From Pseudomonas protegens CHA0 (GTDB taxonomy: Bacteria; Pseudomonadota; Gammaproteobacteria; Pseudomonadales; Pseudomonadaceae): DNA of 64,000 nucleotides. A program made the translations under genes and the position numbers. Shown in pieces: positions 9,023 through 17,843 of the stretch. The DNA is taken from assembly GCF_000397205.1 (NCBI RefSeq), contig NC_021237.1:2791001-2855000 (forward strand), written 5' to 3'. The notes beneath the pieces are model-generated. The model was given only the letters and a program-made list of their open reading frames with translations, did not search any database and was not told the origin of the DNA. Positions within the stretch are counted from its first letter, which is position 1. Each line of letters begins with the position of its first letter.

Positions 9023-10669
9023 TCATGCCGGGGTGGCGGGCTCCTTGTGCTGGACCGTGCTCCTGGGGACGCTGGCAAGGATCAGTTCAGCGGCCTTTTC
9101 AGCGATCATCAAGGTCGGTGAGCAGGTATTGCCCGAGGTGATGCGCGGCATGATCGAGGCATCGGCGATGCGCAGCCCCGCAATGCCGTGCACCCGCAGT
9201 TGTGCGTCCACCACCGCCTGGGCATCGCTGCCCATGCGGCAGGTGCCCACCGGATGGAAGATGGTGGTGCCGATGCGGGCCGCGGCCTCGTGCAGTTGCT
9301 CGGTGCTTTGCAGCTCGGGGCCGGGCAGGTATTCGCTGGGCTTGAAGGGTTGCAGGGCCGGGGCGCCGACGATGCGTCGGGTCAGGCGGATGGCGTCGGC
9401 GGCGACCCGCAGGTCCTCGGGGTGGCTCAGGTAGTTGGGCTGGATCAGCGGCGCATCGCCGGCCTCCACGGAACGGATCTCGACCCGGCCACGGCTCTGC
9501 GGGCGCAGGTCGCAGACCGAGGCGGTAAAGGCCGGGAAGGCGTGCAGCGGTTCGCCGAAACGCTCCAGCGACAGCGGCTGCACGTGGTACTCCAGGTTGG
9601 CCCGGGTCTGTTCCGGGCCCGAGCGGGCAAAGGCGCCAAGCTGGCTGGGGGCCATGGACAGCGGGCCGCTGCGGTCATACAGGTAGCGCAGGCCCATGCC
9701 CATCTTGCCCCACAGGCTGCCCGCGATCTGGTTCAGGGTGCGGGCGTTCTCCAGTTTGTAGATCAGGCGCAGTTGCAGGTGGTCCTGCAGGTTGCCGCCC
9801 ACCCCGGGCAGGGCATGGCTGACGCCGATCCCCAAGCGTTGCAGGAGCGGCGCCGGGCCGATCCCCGAGCGCTGCAGGATGCTCGGCGAGCCGACGGAGC
9901 CGGCGCAGAGGATGATCTCGCGGCGCGCCTTGAAGTTCTCCAGGCGCCCCTGGCAGCTGGCCCGCACCGCTGTGGCGCGGCCGTCCTCGAGGATCAGCCG
10001 CTGCACCTCGATGCCGGTCAGCACCACCAGGTTCGGGCGCTGGGCGATGGGTTTGAGAAAGGCCTTGGCGGCGTTCCAGCGCACCCCGGCCTTCTGGTTG
10101 ACCTGGAAGTAGCCGCACCCTTCGTTGTCGCCGCCGTTGAAGTCGTCGATGTTGCGAATGCCGCTCTGCTCGGCAGCGCTGCGAAAGGCATCGAGGATCG
10201 GCCACGACAGGCGCTGGCGCTCGACCCGCCATTCACCGGCGGCGCCGTGCAGTTCGCTGCCGCCGGCAAAGTGGTTCTCGCTTTTCTTGAACAGCGGCAG
10301 CACCTGGTCCCAGCCCCAGCCCGGGTTGCCTTCAGCGGCCCAGCTGTCGTAGTCGGCAGCCTGCCCACGCATGTAGATCATGCCGTTGATCGACGAGCAG
10401 CCTCCCAGCACCTTGCCCCGCGGGTAGCTCAGGCTGCGGCCCTGCAGGCCGGGCTCGGCCTCGGTCTTGAAGCACCAGTCGGTGCGCGGGTTGCCGATGC
10501 AGAACAGGTAGCCCACGGGGATGTGGATCCAGGGATAGTTGTCGCGGCCACCGGCTTCCAGCAGCAGCACACGGTGCTGGGGGTTGGCCGACAGGCGATT
10601 GGCCAGAAGACAGCCGGCGGGGCCGGCGCCGACCACGATGTAGTCGTAGGCGTCAAAGGCAGGGAGCAT
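9023..10669 (-). CDS. GMC-family FAD-dependent alcohol/choline dehydrogenase-like oxidoreductase
   Basis: A 548-residue flavoprotein that should oxidise a primary alcohol using FAD. The dinucleotide fold VVGAGPAGCLLA is at residues 12-23. GGCSSINGMIYMRG is the GMC signature 1 region and GSPSILQRSGIGP is signature 2. FHPVGTCRMG near residue 490 carries the conserved catalytic histidine, and SGNTCSPTLMIAEKAAE closes the FAD site. It resembles BetA and AlkJ in length and layout, but no betaine genes are near. A LysR regulator is divergent 131 bases away and probably controls it. The start has GAGG six bases upstream. Confidence 0.92.
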   Translation of the reverse strand: MLPAFDAYDYIVVGAGPAGCLLANRLSANPQHRVLLLEAGGRDNYPWIHIPVGYLFCIGNPRTDWCFKTEAEPGLQGRSLSYPRGKVLGGCSSINGMIYMRGQAADYDSWAAEGNPGWGWDQVLPLFKKSENHFAGGSELHGAAGEWRVERQRLSWPILDAFRSAAEQSGIRNIDDFNGGDNEGCGYFQVNQKAGVRWNAAKAFLKPIAQRPNLVVLTGIEVQRLILEDGRATAVRASCQGRLENFKARREIILCAGSVGSPSILQRSGIGPAPLLQRLGIGVSHALPGVGGNLQDHLQLRLIYKLENARTLNQIAGSLWGKMGMGLRYLYDRSGPLSMAPSQLGAFARSGPEQTRANLEYHVQPLSLERFGEPLHAFPAFTASVCDLRPQSRGRVEIRSVEAGDAPLIQPNYLSHPEDLRVAADAIRLTRRIVGAPALQPFKPSEYLPGPELQSTEQLHEAAARIGTTIFHPVGTCRMGSDAQAVVDAQLRVHGIAGLRIADASIMPRITSGNTCSPTLMIAEKAAELILASVPRSTVQHKEPATPA

Positions 10670-10710
10670 CCTTAACCTCGTTTTTCGTTCTTATTGGGAG
10701 CCATCCTAGT

Positions 10711-10768
10711 TGTTAGCTTTCGTTAAAAGAATGTTAGTTTTTACCCACCCGCTGTGCGTTTTCTAACA
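10711..10768. promoter_or_regulatory. Candidate LysR operator with three TGTTAG half-sites
   Basis: TGTTAG occurs at 10711-10716 and again at 10732-10737, exactly 21 bases apart (two helical turns). Its inverse CTAACA is at 10763-10768. All lie between the divergent GMC oxidoreductase and LysR genes, where such regulators normally bind. Confidence 0.45.
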
Positions 10769-10800
10769 GCGTTGGCCTTCGACTCCGGCAAGGAAACCCC

Positions 10801-11694
10801 ATGTTCGACTGGAATGACCTGCGCTTCTTTCTTGAGCTGCAACGCAGCGGCCGCCTGCTGACCGCCGCGCGACGGCTGAACACCACCCACGCCACGGTGG
10901 CCCGGCACATCGAGGCGGTGGAGAAGGCCCTGGGCACCGCACTGTTCGTCCAGCACGCCCAGGGCTACGAACTGACCCCGGCCGGCGAAGCGCTGCTCAA
11001 GCACGCCGAGGCCATGGAAAACGTCGCCTTGCTGGTGCAGGAAGAGATCACCCAGTCCAGCGCGCCTTTGGGCAAGATCCGTGTCGGGGTCACCGAGGGC
11101 CTGGGGGTGAAGTTTCTCGCCAGCCGCATGGTTGGGCTGTTCGAGCGGTATCCAGGGCTGGAAGTGGAACTGGTGGCGGTGCCGCGCTTTGTCAGCATTC
11201 TCAACCGCGAGGCGGAGATCAGCATCCACCTGGAGCGGCCCAGCGCCGACATGCTGGTGACCCGCAAGCTCACCGACTACCGCCTGGCGCTGTACGCCAG
11301 CCAGGCCTACCTGGACCGCGCGCCGCCCTTGCGCAGCCGCGAGGACCTGGGCCGGCATGCCTGGATCGGCTACGTCGATGATCTCTTGTTCAGCCAGGAG
11401 CTGATGTTCCTCAACAGCTTCTGCCGCAACCCCCAGGTGGTGTTCCACAGCACCAGTGTCATTGCCCAGCAGGAAGCGGCCCGTTCCGGCCTGGGGATCG
11501 CCGTGCTGCCGTGCTACATGGCCGCCGCCGACCCGCAACTGGTGCCGCTGCTGCCGGCGGAAAGCATCCAGCGCGCCTACTGGATCAGCACCCGCCGCGA
11601 GCTGCACAAATCGGTGCGGCTGCGGGTGGTCTGGGATTACCTGGTGGAGCAGTGTGCGGCGCAGCAGCAGGTGTTGCTGGGGCCTGAGATCTAG
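10801..11694 (+). CDS. LysR-family transcriptional regulator
   Basis: A 297-residue LTTR. Residues 1-60 form the winged helix-turn-helix (DLRFFLELQRSGRLLTAARR), with a slightly unusual HATVARHIEAVE recognition segment. An effector-binding domain follows from about residue 90. It is divergent from the GMC oxidoreductase, the common arrangement for a LysR regulator and its target, so it probably controls that gene and perhaps the MHS transporter. AAGG lies before the ATG. The ligand is unknown. Confidence 0.9.
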   Translation: MFDWNDLRFFLELQRSGRLLTAARRLNTTHATVARHIEAVEKALGTALFVQHAQGYELTPAGEALLKHAEAMENVALLVQEEITQSSAPLGKIRVGVTEGLGVKFLASRMVGLFERYPGLEVELVAVPRFVSILNREAEISIHLERPSADMLVTRKLTDYRLALYASQAYLDRAPPLRSREDLGRHAWIGYVDDLLFSQELMFLNSFCRNPQVVFHSTSVIAQQEAARSGLGIAVLPCYMAAADPQLVPLLPAESIQRAYWISTRRELHKSVRLRVVWDYLVEQCAAQQQVLLGPEI

Positions 11695-11700
11695 CCTGGT

Positions 11701-12636
11701 TCAGAGGATCGGCCCGCAATGGACCGAGCTGCGGATCGGTGCCCCGGGCGTGATATCGACGAAGCGCGAGCCGTAGGACACTGGGTTCAGCGGGCCACCG
11801 TCCAGGCCCATGCCCAGGCCTCCGGCGCTGCGGGTTTCGCCTTCCTGCATCAGTGGATCAAGGCATGCGCGCCAGTCCAGCAGGCGCAGGGTCACAGCCT
11901 GGCGGCGTTCCAGGTCGCCGGCCAGCAAGGGGCTGGAGCGGTGCCACAGGTACTTGCTGAACAGCAGGGCGTCGCCGGGTTCGAACGAGTCTTCGATGCG
12001 CTGTGCTTCGAAGCTGTCGGTGAGCATCCCGGGCGTGCAGTAGGTCTGGTGCAGGTGCGCGGAAAATTCGGCCACCGACTCGCCCCGTGCCAGTTTGCCT
12101 GCCAGCAGGCGCGAGAACTGAAAATTCTCCTGGGCCGAGAATTGCGACAGGGGCACCCAGGCCATGCCGCCACCTTGCACTTCGGGGCGGATCGGCTGCA
12201 ACGGCATCCACAGGCTGAAGGCCGGGTCCTGGGGGCGGATGTAGCGAAAGTTCAGCGAGTCGTAGTGCCAGGCAAAGCCCGAGCGTCCCACCCCCAGCTC
12301 GAAACTCTGGGCCTCGCTCATGATCAGGCGGCAGCCGCTGAGGCGGGTCAGCACCTGGGCGAAGGCCGGTTGCCGGTAGAGGCGTTCGAGGATGCCGACC
12401 TGGGTCACCCGGTGGGTCAGGCGACTGAAACCGTCGCCATGGGCCGAGGTACCCGAGGGGGCAGGACGCAGTTGGCTGTTGGCCAGCTCGCGCAGTTGCA
12501 GGATGGCCGCAGGCGTCAACAACCCCCGCAGCTTGATGAAGCCACGCTCCTTGAAATGCCGTAGATCGTCCTGGCCCAGGCGTAGCGGGTTGACCAGGGC
12601 AGGGGCGGTGTCAGGCAGGACCGGTGGCAGGTTCAC
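11701..12636 (-). CDS. Phytanoyl-CoA dioxygenase (PhyH) family protein
   Basis: A 311-residue Fe(II)/2-oxoglutarate oxygenase of the PhyH type. HYDSLNF near residue 123 supplies the first iron ligands (H-x-D), and HRSSPLL near residue 232 the distal histidine. R residues shortly after would bind 2-oxoglutarate. Members hydroxylate lipids, amino acids or natural products; the substrate cannot be read here. It is convergent with the LysR gene and stands alone. An upstream frame (MNLPP) is accepted as the start. Confidence 0.8.
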   Translation of the reverse strand: MNLPPVLPDTAPALVNPLRLGQDDLRHFKERGFIKLRGLLTPAAILQLRELANSQLRPAPSGTSAHGDGFSRLTHRVTQVGILERLYRQPAFAQVLTRLSGCRLIMSEAQSFELGVGRSGFAWHYDSLNFRYIRPQDPAFSLWMPLQPIRPEVQGGGMAWVPLSQFSAQENFQFSRLLAGKLARGESVAEFSAHLHQTYCTPGMLTDSFEAQRIEDSFEPGDALLFSKYLWHRSSPLLAGDLERRQAVTLRLLDWRACLDPLMQEGETRSAGGLGMGLDGGPLNPVSYGSRFVDITPGAPIRSSVHCGPIL

Positions 12637-12816
12637 GGGGGTATTCCATTACCAGGGGACAAGGCCCTTGAGTATGGACAGTGCGCGCTGGGGCGGCAGG
12701 CTGGATTCGACCTTGAGCAACGCCTTTGCGACATCGGGCAGGGAGGACGGCGCCTTAGTCGTCAGGCCGGATGTAGCGGTCCCGGGCCTGGAGGGTCGGT
12801 GCCACCACGGCGCTTG

Positions 12817-14331
12817 TCAACGAGCCGGCCTGGTGCCGGGGCTGCCGGCAGGCTCGCGGACCGCTTGCTGGCGAGTTCCCAGCAACAGCCCCATGGCCAG
12901 CAGGCTGGCGCAACCGGCCAGGGCCATGGCCAGGCGAAAACCGCTGGTCATGGCGGCGCCATAGAGGTCGGCGAACAGCGGGTCGTGCAGCGGCAGGCGG
13001 TGTTCGGTCACCGCTTGCCGGGCCAGTTCGGCGGCGCCGTCGAACCCGGCCGCGGCGCCGGATTCGCTGAGCACTTGCACTGCCCGGGCGCTCATCAGGC
13101 TGCCGAGCAGGGCGATGCCGACGCTCATGCCGGTCTGGCGCAGGGCGTTCATGCTGGCCGAGGCGATGCCGGCGCGCTCTGCCGGTGCGCAGGCCATCAC
13201 CACCAGCCCGGTGGCCGGCACCGCCAGGCCCATGCCCAGCCCCAGCAGACCGAACAGCGAACCCACCCGCCAGTAGGGCGTGTGGGCATCGAAGCCGGCC
13301 ATGGCGCTCATGGCCAGGCCTACCAGGCCATAGCCGCCAACCATCAGCCAGGGCAGGGGGATGCGCCGGTGCAAGCGGCCAAAGAGCATCGATACAACGC
13401 CTGTGACCACGAACTGCGGGAGCATGCGCAGGCCGGTGTCGGCGGCGGACCAGCCCTGGATCTGCTGCAGGAAGATCGAGAAGAAGAACAGGCTGCTGTA
13501 GCAGGAAAACCCGAGGATGAACGAGGCCAGGTTGGCCACCGCAAAGGGCCGCTGGCGAAACAGGGCGACGGGCACCAGGGGCCGCTGCACTCGACGCTCG
13601 ACCTGGATCAGGGCCAGCAGCGCCAGCGTCGCCAGCAGCAATGAGGTGAGTGCCTCGCGGCTGCCGAAACCGTCCTCGCCAGCGACGATCAGGCCGTAGG
13701 TCAGGGCCCCCAGGCAGAGCACGCTGAGGATCTGGCCCTGGGGGTCGAGCGCGGCGTGCTGGGGGTACTTGCGCTCGCTGATGCCCCAGCCGCCCAGGGC
13801 CAGGGCCAGCAGGCCGATGGGCAGGTTGATCAGGAAAATGCTCTGCCAGCCCAGGTGCTCCAGCAACAGGCCACCCAGCAGCGGGCCGAGAATCAGGGCC
13901 AGGGCGCTGAAGGCCGACCAGCCGCCGATCACGTGGGCCCGTTGCCGAGGCTCGGGAAAGGCGTGGCTGAGGATCGGCATCGCCCCGGGAATCAGTAGGG
14001 CCCCGGCCAGCCCCTGCACTGCGCGCCCGGCCAGCAGCAGCGAAAGCTCCTGGGCCAGCGCGCACAGCGCCGAGCCGAGGCAGAACAGCAGCACACCGAT
14101 CAGCCAGCAGCGTTTGTGACCAAAGCGATCCCCAAGGGGGCCTGCCGAGAGCATGAACGCCGAGAGGCAGATGGCGTAGGCATTGACCACCCATTGCAGG
14201 CCGCCCAGGTCGGTGGCCAGGGCCTGCTGCAAGGTTGGCAGGGCGACGTTGACGATGCTGATGTCGAGGGACGCCAGGAAGGTCCCGAGGTAGGCGGCGG
14301 CGACCAGGGCCGGGCGACGATAGCGCTGCAT
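12817..14331 (-). CDS. DHA2-family drug:H+ antiporter
   Basis: A 504-residue, probably 14-helix inner-membrane exporter. Motif D1-like LDISIVNVALPTLQ is in helix 1, WVVNAYAICLSAFML in helix 2, GPLGDRFGHKR is the MFS loop 2/3 signature and GPLLGGLL the antiporter motif C in helix 5. I chose ATG at 14331 because GGGAG lies just upstream; an earlier TTG/ATG frame adds 15 unlikely residues. A TetR regulator is divergent 155 bases away, with a perfect palindrome and a Fur-box-like sequence between them. It most likely exports a toxic compound or a siderophore-like product. Confidence 0.9.
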   Translation of the reverse strand: MQRYRRPALVAAAYLGTFLASLDISIVNVALPTLQQALATDLGGLQWVVNAYAICLSAFMLSAGPLGDRFGHKRCWLIGVLLFCLGSALCALAQELSLLLAGRAVQGLAGALLIPGAMPILSHAFPEPRQRAHVIGGWSAFSALALILGPLLGGLLLEHLGWQSIFLINLPIGLLALALGGWGISERKYPQHAALDPQGQILSVLCLGALTYGLIVAGEDGFGSREALTSLLLATLALLALIQVERRVQRPLVPVALFRQRPFAVANLASFILGFSCYSSLFFFSIFLQQIQGWSAADTGLRMLPQFVVTGVVSMLFGRLHRRIPLPWLMVGGYGLVGLAMSAMAGFDAHTPYWRVGSLFGLLGLGMGLAVPATGLVVMACAPAERAGIASASMNALRQTGMSVGIALLGSLMSARAVQVLSESGAAAGFDGAAELARQAVTEHRLPLHDPLFADLYGAAMTSGFRLAMALAGCASLLAMGLLLGTRQQAVREPAGSPGTRPAR

Positions 14332-14387
14332 GGTGTATCTCCCGCAAGGTCTGGAATGGGCTTGCAGGGCGAGCATAGTATTTCGAC

Positions 14388-14400
14388 TGACCGTCGGTCA
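14388..14400. promoter_or_regulatory. TetR-type operator palindrome
   Basis: TGACCGTCGGTCA is a perfect 13-base palindrome in the spacer between the DHA2 exporter and the TetR gene. Its size and location are typical of a TetR-family operator, so the regulator at 14487 probably binds here and controls both genes. Confidence 0.7.
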
Positions 14401-14403
14401 ATG

Positions 14404-14422
14404 GAGAATGAAAAAGATTCTC
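14404..14422. promoter_or_regulatory. Fur-box-like inverted repeat
   Basis: GAGAATGAAAAAGATTCTC has perfect 6-base arms (GAGAAT/ATTCTC) and agrees with the 19-base Fur consensus GATAATGATAATCATTATC at 14 of 19 positions. It is three bases from the TetR palindrome. Iron control of the exporter or regulator is an inference. Confidence 0.5.
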
Positions 14423-14486
14423 AACTCTCTTTTCCCCCACAAATCCCCTAGAATGGCGACCTTTGTCGAACAGCCCGGATTCGTTC

Positions 14487-15116
14487 ATGAGTGTCAAAAC
14501 CTCCCCGGTTGCCAAGCGCGCTGCCCAGCCGCGGCCGCGCACCAAACCGGCCGAAGTACGCCTGGAAGAGCTGATGGCCGCCGCCCAAGACCTGTTCCTC
14601 AGCCAGGGCGTGGAAGCCACCACCATCAGCGAGATCGTCGAGCGCGCCGAGGTGGCCAAGGGCACCTTCTATCACTACTTCCAATCCAAGAACGACATGC
14701 TGGTGGCCCTGGGGCAACGCTATACCCAGCACTACCTGCAGCGCCTGGAGCAGGCGGTGGCGGCCTGCCCCGAGGACGACTGGGTGGCGCAGCTCAGCAG
14801 CTGGATCCGCACCAGCGTGCAGGCCTACCTCGACACCTACCGCCTGCACGACATCGTCTACCCCAACCACCATCATCACGACCGCGGCAACCCGGAAAAG
14901 AACGCGATCCTCGAGCAGTTGCTGGGCCTTCTCGAAGGCGGCCAGCGCGCCGGCTGCTGGTCCCTGGCCCAGCCAGGGGTGATCGCTTCGCTGATCTACG
15001 CCGGGGTGCATGGCGCCACCGACGATGTGATCGCCGCCGGCGAGGACGATGGCCGGGCCCTGGCCGAGGCCATTGTCCAGGCGTGCCTGCGCATGCTGGG
15101 CCTGCCTCCTTCTTGA
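14487..15116 (+). CDS. TetR-family transcriptional regulator
   Basis: A 209-residue repressor. Residues about 25-75 hold the TetR helix-turn-helix: RLEELMAAAQDLFLSQGVEA, then TTISEIVERAEVAKGTFYHYF. The C-terminal ligand domain has a histidine run HHHHD near residue 132, which might bind a metal. It is divergent from the DHA2 exporter and almost certainly represses it. ATG at 14487 is preferred over TTG at 14463 because the TetR fold begins after it. No strong Shine-Dalgarno sequence is visible. Confidence 0.9.
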   Translation: MSVKTSPVAKRAAQPRPRTKPAEVRLEELMAAAQDLFLSQGVEATTISEIVERAEVAKGTFYHYFQSKNDMLVALGQRYTQHYLQRLEQAVAACPEDDWVAQLSSWIRTSVQAYLDTYRLHDIVYPNHHHHDRGNPEKNAILEQLLGLLEGGQRAGCWSLAQPGVIASLIYAGVHGATDDVIAAGEDDGRALAEAIVQACLRMLGLPPS

Positions 15117-15147
15117 TGTTTCCACGGGTAAAAGGAACGACCCTGCA

Positions 15148-15522
15148 ATGAAAAAGATCAACCTCATTCTCGGCGCCGCGCTGGCGCTGTACCTGGCGTA
15201 CCAGGCCTATGGCTCGTTCTACTACGGCACGCCGTATCAGGGCCGCGACTACAGCGCCGACCAGGCCTTCTACTACCAGAAGTACCGCTTGTTCAGCTGG
15301 CGCACCTGGATTCCCACCATGACCATGCCCGGCGATGGCGACAGCTCGCGCTACAGCGTTGGCGGCTACCTGCGGGTGTTCAAGGCCGACGGCACGCTGG
15401 TAGGGCAGTCCTATGACGGCTGCATCGCGGTGGTGGAAGTGTTCTGGTACGACGACGCAGTGGGTGGCTTCGGCTGCAGCGAGCACTTGATCGCGCTGCC
15501 CATGAAGGCCACGACGGGCTGA
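15148..15522 (+). CDS. Small membrane-anchored or secreted hypothetical protein
   Basis: A 124-residue protein. An N-terminal hydrophobic segment (residues 4-20) serves as signal or anchor, followed by a tyrosine-rich mature domain with two cysteines (GCIAVV and FGCSEH). AAAGGA lies before the ATG. It starts 31 bases after the TetR stop codon on the same strand and may be cotranscribed with it. I do not recognise a family. Confidence 0.75.
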   Translation: MKKINLILGAALALYLAYQAYGSFYYGTPYQGRDYSADQAFYYQKYRLFSWRTWIPTMTMPGDGDSSRYSVGGYLRVFKADGTLVGQSYDGCIAVVEVFWYDDAVGGFGCSEHLIALPMKATTG

Positions 15523-15558
15523 GCGCCCAGTCGCGGTTTGCGGGCCCTGTCGATCGCT

Positions 15559-16599
15559 TCAGGCCCCGGCCTTCCACAAGCCGAACTTGCCCGCCAGATC
15601 CAGCTTGGGATCACGCACCCGGGTCAGGTTGATCGCGGCGCCGGACCAGCCGCCCTCCATCTCTTCACTCAGGTGGTATTTCAACAGGTTGTACTGGATC
15701 GCCGTCCCCCCCAGTTGCTGGTAGCCGATGCGTGAGGTCACCGCCTCCAGCAAGCTGGAAATCAGGTATTGCAGCGGCGTTTCGTAGGCCTTGATGGCGA
15801 TGCCGTAGTCGAAGCTCTCAGCGTTGCTTTCGCGAAAGCAACCGAAGAACTCCTGCTTGCTCATGCTGCTGGACATGGCCGTGTTGTAGCTCTGGCGACA
15901 GGCCTCCAGGTCGGCGGCGCCGGGCCGGGGCAGGGCCAGGTGGTTGTTGAGGTTCTTCAGGGTCACACAGCCCTGGGTGGCAATGACCTCGGGCATCAGG
16001 GTCACGTCCAGTTCGCCGGCACGGTCGGGGATGTTGTGCCAGGCGTTCAGGCTGTTGCGCAACGGCTCCAGGCTGCTGCCGGGGTAGCCTCGATACCCGT
16101 ACACATAGGCTGGCGGCAGCACCAGGCCCATGACCGAATTCATCTGCGAGACCGTCAGGTTCTGATAGTCGCGGTCATAGATGCGCGCGCTGTATTCGTC
16201 GAGGGAATGGCGCAGCACCGAGGGCTTGAGGTTGCGCACCGACTTGCCGTTCTCCAGGGCCTCGAACAGGCTCTTTTCGTTGAGTTGGGACTTGACCTCC
16301 ACGGTGGCGATCACCCCTTCGATCAGGTACACGTCCGCCGAGCCGAAAGTGCGCAGCGTGGGGAAATCGTTGCGATAGATGATCAGGTCGATCTGCTTGG
16401 AGATGCCTCCTTCGGAGTCGATGATCTGCCCGGCACCGATGCTGATGTTGCTCGGCAGAAATCGCTTGAGGACGTCACGGATGAAACTCTCCCGGGCGTC
16501 ACCGAGGACGCCGGAGTGGCTGGCGATGGTGCTGCTGACGCTGAAGCTGCTTTCCAGGACCCGGGCGATGGATTTCGCCCATTTGCTGATGATTGCCAT
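15559..16599 (-). CDS. DUF6602-type PD-(D/E)XK nuclease-like protein
   Basis: A 346-residue protein whose first 110 residues look like a restriction-endonuclease fold: E37 in GDARESFIRDVL, D71 in QIDLIIY, and E101-V-K103 in VEVKS, in the order E-D-ExK expected for a PD-(D/E)XK active site. The pattern fits proteins labelled DUF6602. The C-terminal two thirds are unassigned. It starts 16 bases after the alkC stop codon on the same strand, with AAGGAAG before the ATG, so the two form an operon. A role in processing damaged or foreign DNA is inferred from fold and neighbour only. Confidence 0.75.
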   Translation of the reverse strand: MAIISKWAKSIARVLESSFSVSSTIASHSGVLGDARESFIRDVLKRFLPSNISIGAGQIIDSEGGISKQIDLIIYRNDFPTLRTFGSADVYLIEGVIATVEVKSQLNEKSLFEALENGKSVRNLKPSVLRHSLDEYSARIYDRDYQNLTVSQMNSVMGLVLPPAYVYGYRGYPGSSLEPLRNSLNAWHNIPDRAGELDVTLMPEVIATQGCVTLKNLNNHLALPRPGAADLEACRQSYNTAMSSSMSKQEFFGCFRESNAESFDYGIAIKAYETPLQYLISSLLEAVTSRIGYQQLGGTAIQYNLLKYHLSEEMEGGWSGAAINLTRVRDPKLDLAGKFGLWKAGA

Positions 16600-16615
16600 G
16601 GGGCTTCCTTGGGGA

Positions 16616-17722
16616 TCAGGGGACGAGCAAGTCGAAATGGCCTGTGGCCAGGGGTTCGCCGTTGACCAGCAATCGCACGCCGTGGCGCCCCGGATAGTGG
16701 CGGCGGGTGGTCAGTTCGCGGATCTGCTGGCTGCGGCCAAGCTCCACCTGGGCCAGGCCTTGCAGGGTGAAGGTCTTGAGCTTGAACACCTTGCTCGCGG
16801 TGGCGCCGGAGGCCTTGACGTAGTCGATGGCGTAATCCACCACCAGGCGCTGTTCGTGCGAGCAGGTGGAGACCAGGGTCAGGGACAGGTTGAGGCTGTC
16901 CCCCAGGCGCAATTGCCCGGGGGCCACCTGGAAGCGGCAAACCTGGACCTCGGCCCGGGCCCCGGCGCCGATCAGCGCCAGGGCCCGGCGGTCGCCCTGC
17001 TTGATCAGGCTGCGCAAGGCATGACGGGCGATCCAGGCACTGTGCGGCTGCTCCAGGGGCCAGCCTTCAAGACGTTCCAGGACCCACTGCGGGTGCTCTT
17101 TGGTGATGTCGTTGAGGTGGTTGGCCACCGACTTGCGCACGTACAGGCTGGGGTCATTGCGCAGGCGTTCGAGGATCGGCGCCGCCAGTTGCGGGTCGGC
17201 CTGCAACTGCTCCAGGCGGAACGACCAGGGCAGGCGCGGGCGGCTGCCTTCGCTGGCCAGGCGGCGTACGTGTTCATCGCTGTCCGTGGCCCACTCGTGC
17301 ATCACGGCCAGCGTGCGCTGGCAGTCCTGGCGCAAGAAGTGGCGCACGGCGAACTCCGATGAGCCGAAGCCGGTGAAATACTTCAGCGCCGCCATGGACA
17401 GCTCGAAGTCATGCAGGCCGTAGCTGGCCACGTAGTGGGGCAGGAAGATGCACACGAAGCGGCTGTTCAGGCGCGGCGCCAGGGCTTGCAGCAGCTCCAG
17501 GCTGCTGGGGTAGTCCAGGCCCAGTACCTGGTGCAGGCTCTCGCTGACCCGGGCCAGGCGCTGCATCAGCGACAGCTCGGCGAGGCCGTGGCCGGCCCGT
17601 TGCAGGAACCCCTGGCGGTCGAAGGCCGGATGCACCGTGTGCATGGCGTCGGCGATATGCATCAGGCGCTGCTGGTTGAAGATTTCCTTGAGGGCGGGGG
17701 CCTGCTCTTGGGTAGAACTCAT
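16616..17722 (-). CDS. alkC: AlkC-type DNA alkylation repair protein
   Basis: A 368-residue member of the AlkC/AlkD HEAT-repeat DNA glycosylases that remove alkylated bases such as 3-methyladenine. Residues about 60-265 are helical repeats, including LRNDPSLYVRKSVANHLNDITKEHP. From about residue 270 a beta-rich domain with alternating hydrophobics matches the C-terminal Ig-like domain known in the AlkC group that has one. The symbol rests on that layout. It heads an operon with the DUF6602 gene. A 13-base palindrome lies 53 bases upstream of the start. Confidence 0.85.
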   Translation of the reverse strand: MSSTQEQAPALKEIFNQQRLMHIADAMHTVHPAFDRQGFLQRAGHGLAELSLMQRLARVSESLHQVLGLDYPSSLELLQALAPRLNSRFVCIFLPHYVASYGLHDFELSMAALKYFTGFGSSEFAVRHFLRQDCQRTLAVMHEWATDSDEHVRRLASEGSRPRLPWSFRLEQLQADPQLAAPILERLRNDPSLYVRKSVANHLNDITKEHPQWVLERLEGWPLEQPHSAWIARHALRSLIKQGDRRALALIGAGARAEVQVCRFQVAPGQLRLGDSLNLSLTLVSTCSHEQRLVVDYAIDYVKASGATASKVFKLKTFTLQGLAQVELGRSQQIRELTTRRHYPGRHGVRLLVNGEPLATGHFDLLVP

Positions 17723-17774
17723 GGGGCGTATCCATTCAAAGCCGGGGCGGCGTCCACTCTACACGCCCTCTGCT

Positions 17775-17787
17775 GACAGAATCTGTC
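17775..17787. promoter_or_regulatory. Palindrome upstream of alkC
   Basis: GACAGAATCTGTC is a perfect palindrome 53 bases upstream of the alkC start. It does not fit the LexA spacing CTG-N10-CAG. It may be the operator of an unidentified regulator. Confidence 0.4.
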
Positions 17788-17843
17788 GGTAGCCGCCGGA
17801 GGGCGTGTTGCGTCATGCAGATCGTTTTCCGGTGTTGCTGAGG

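Noticed and set aside
17775..17787. LexA box before alkC
   Set aside because: The palindrome is 13 bases and does not fit the CTG-N10-CAG spacing.
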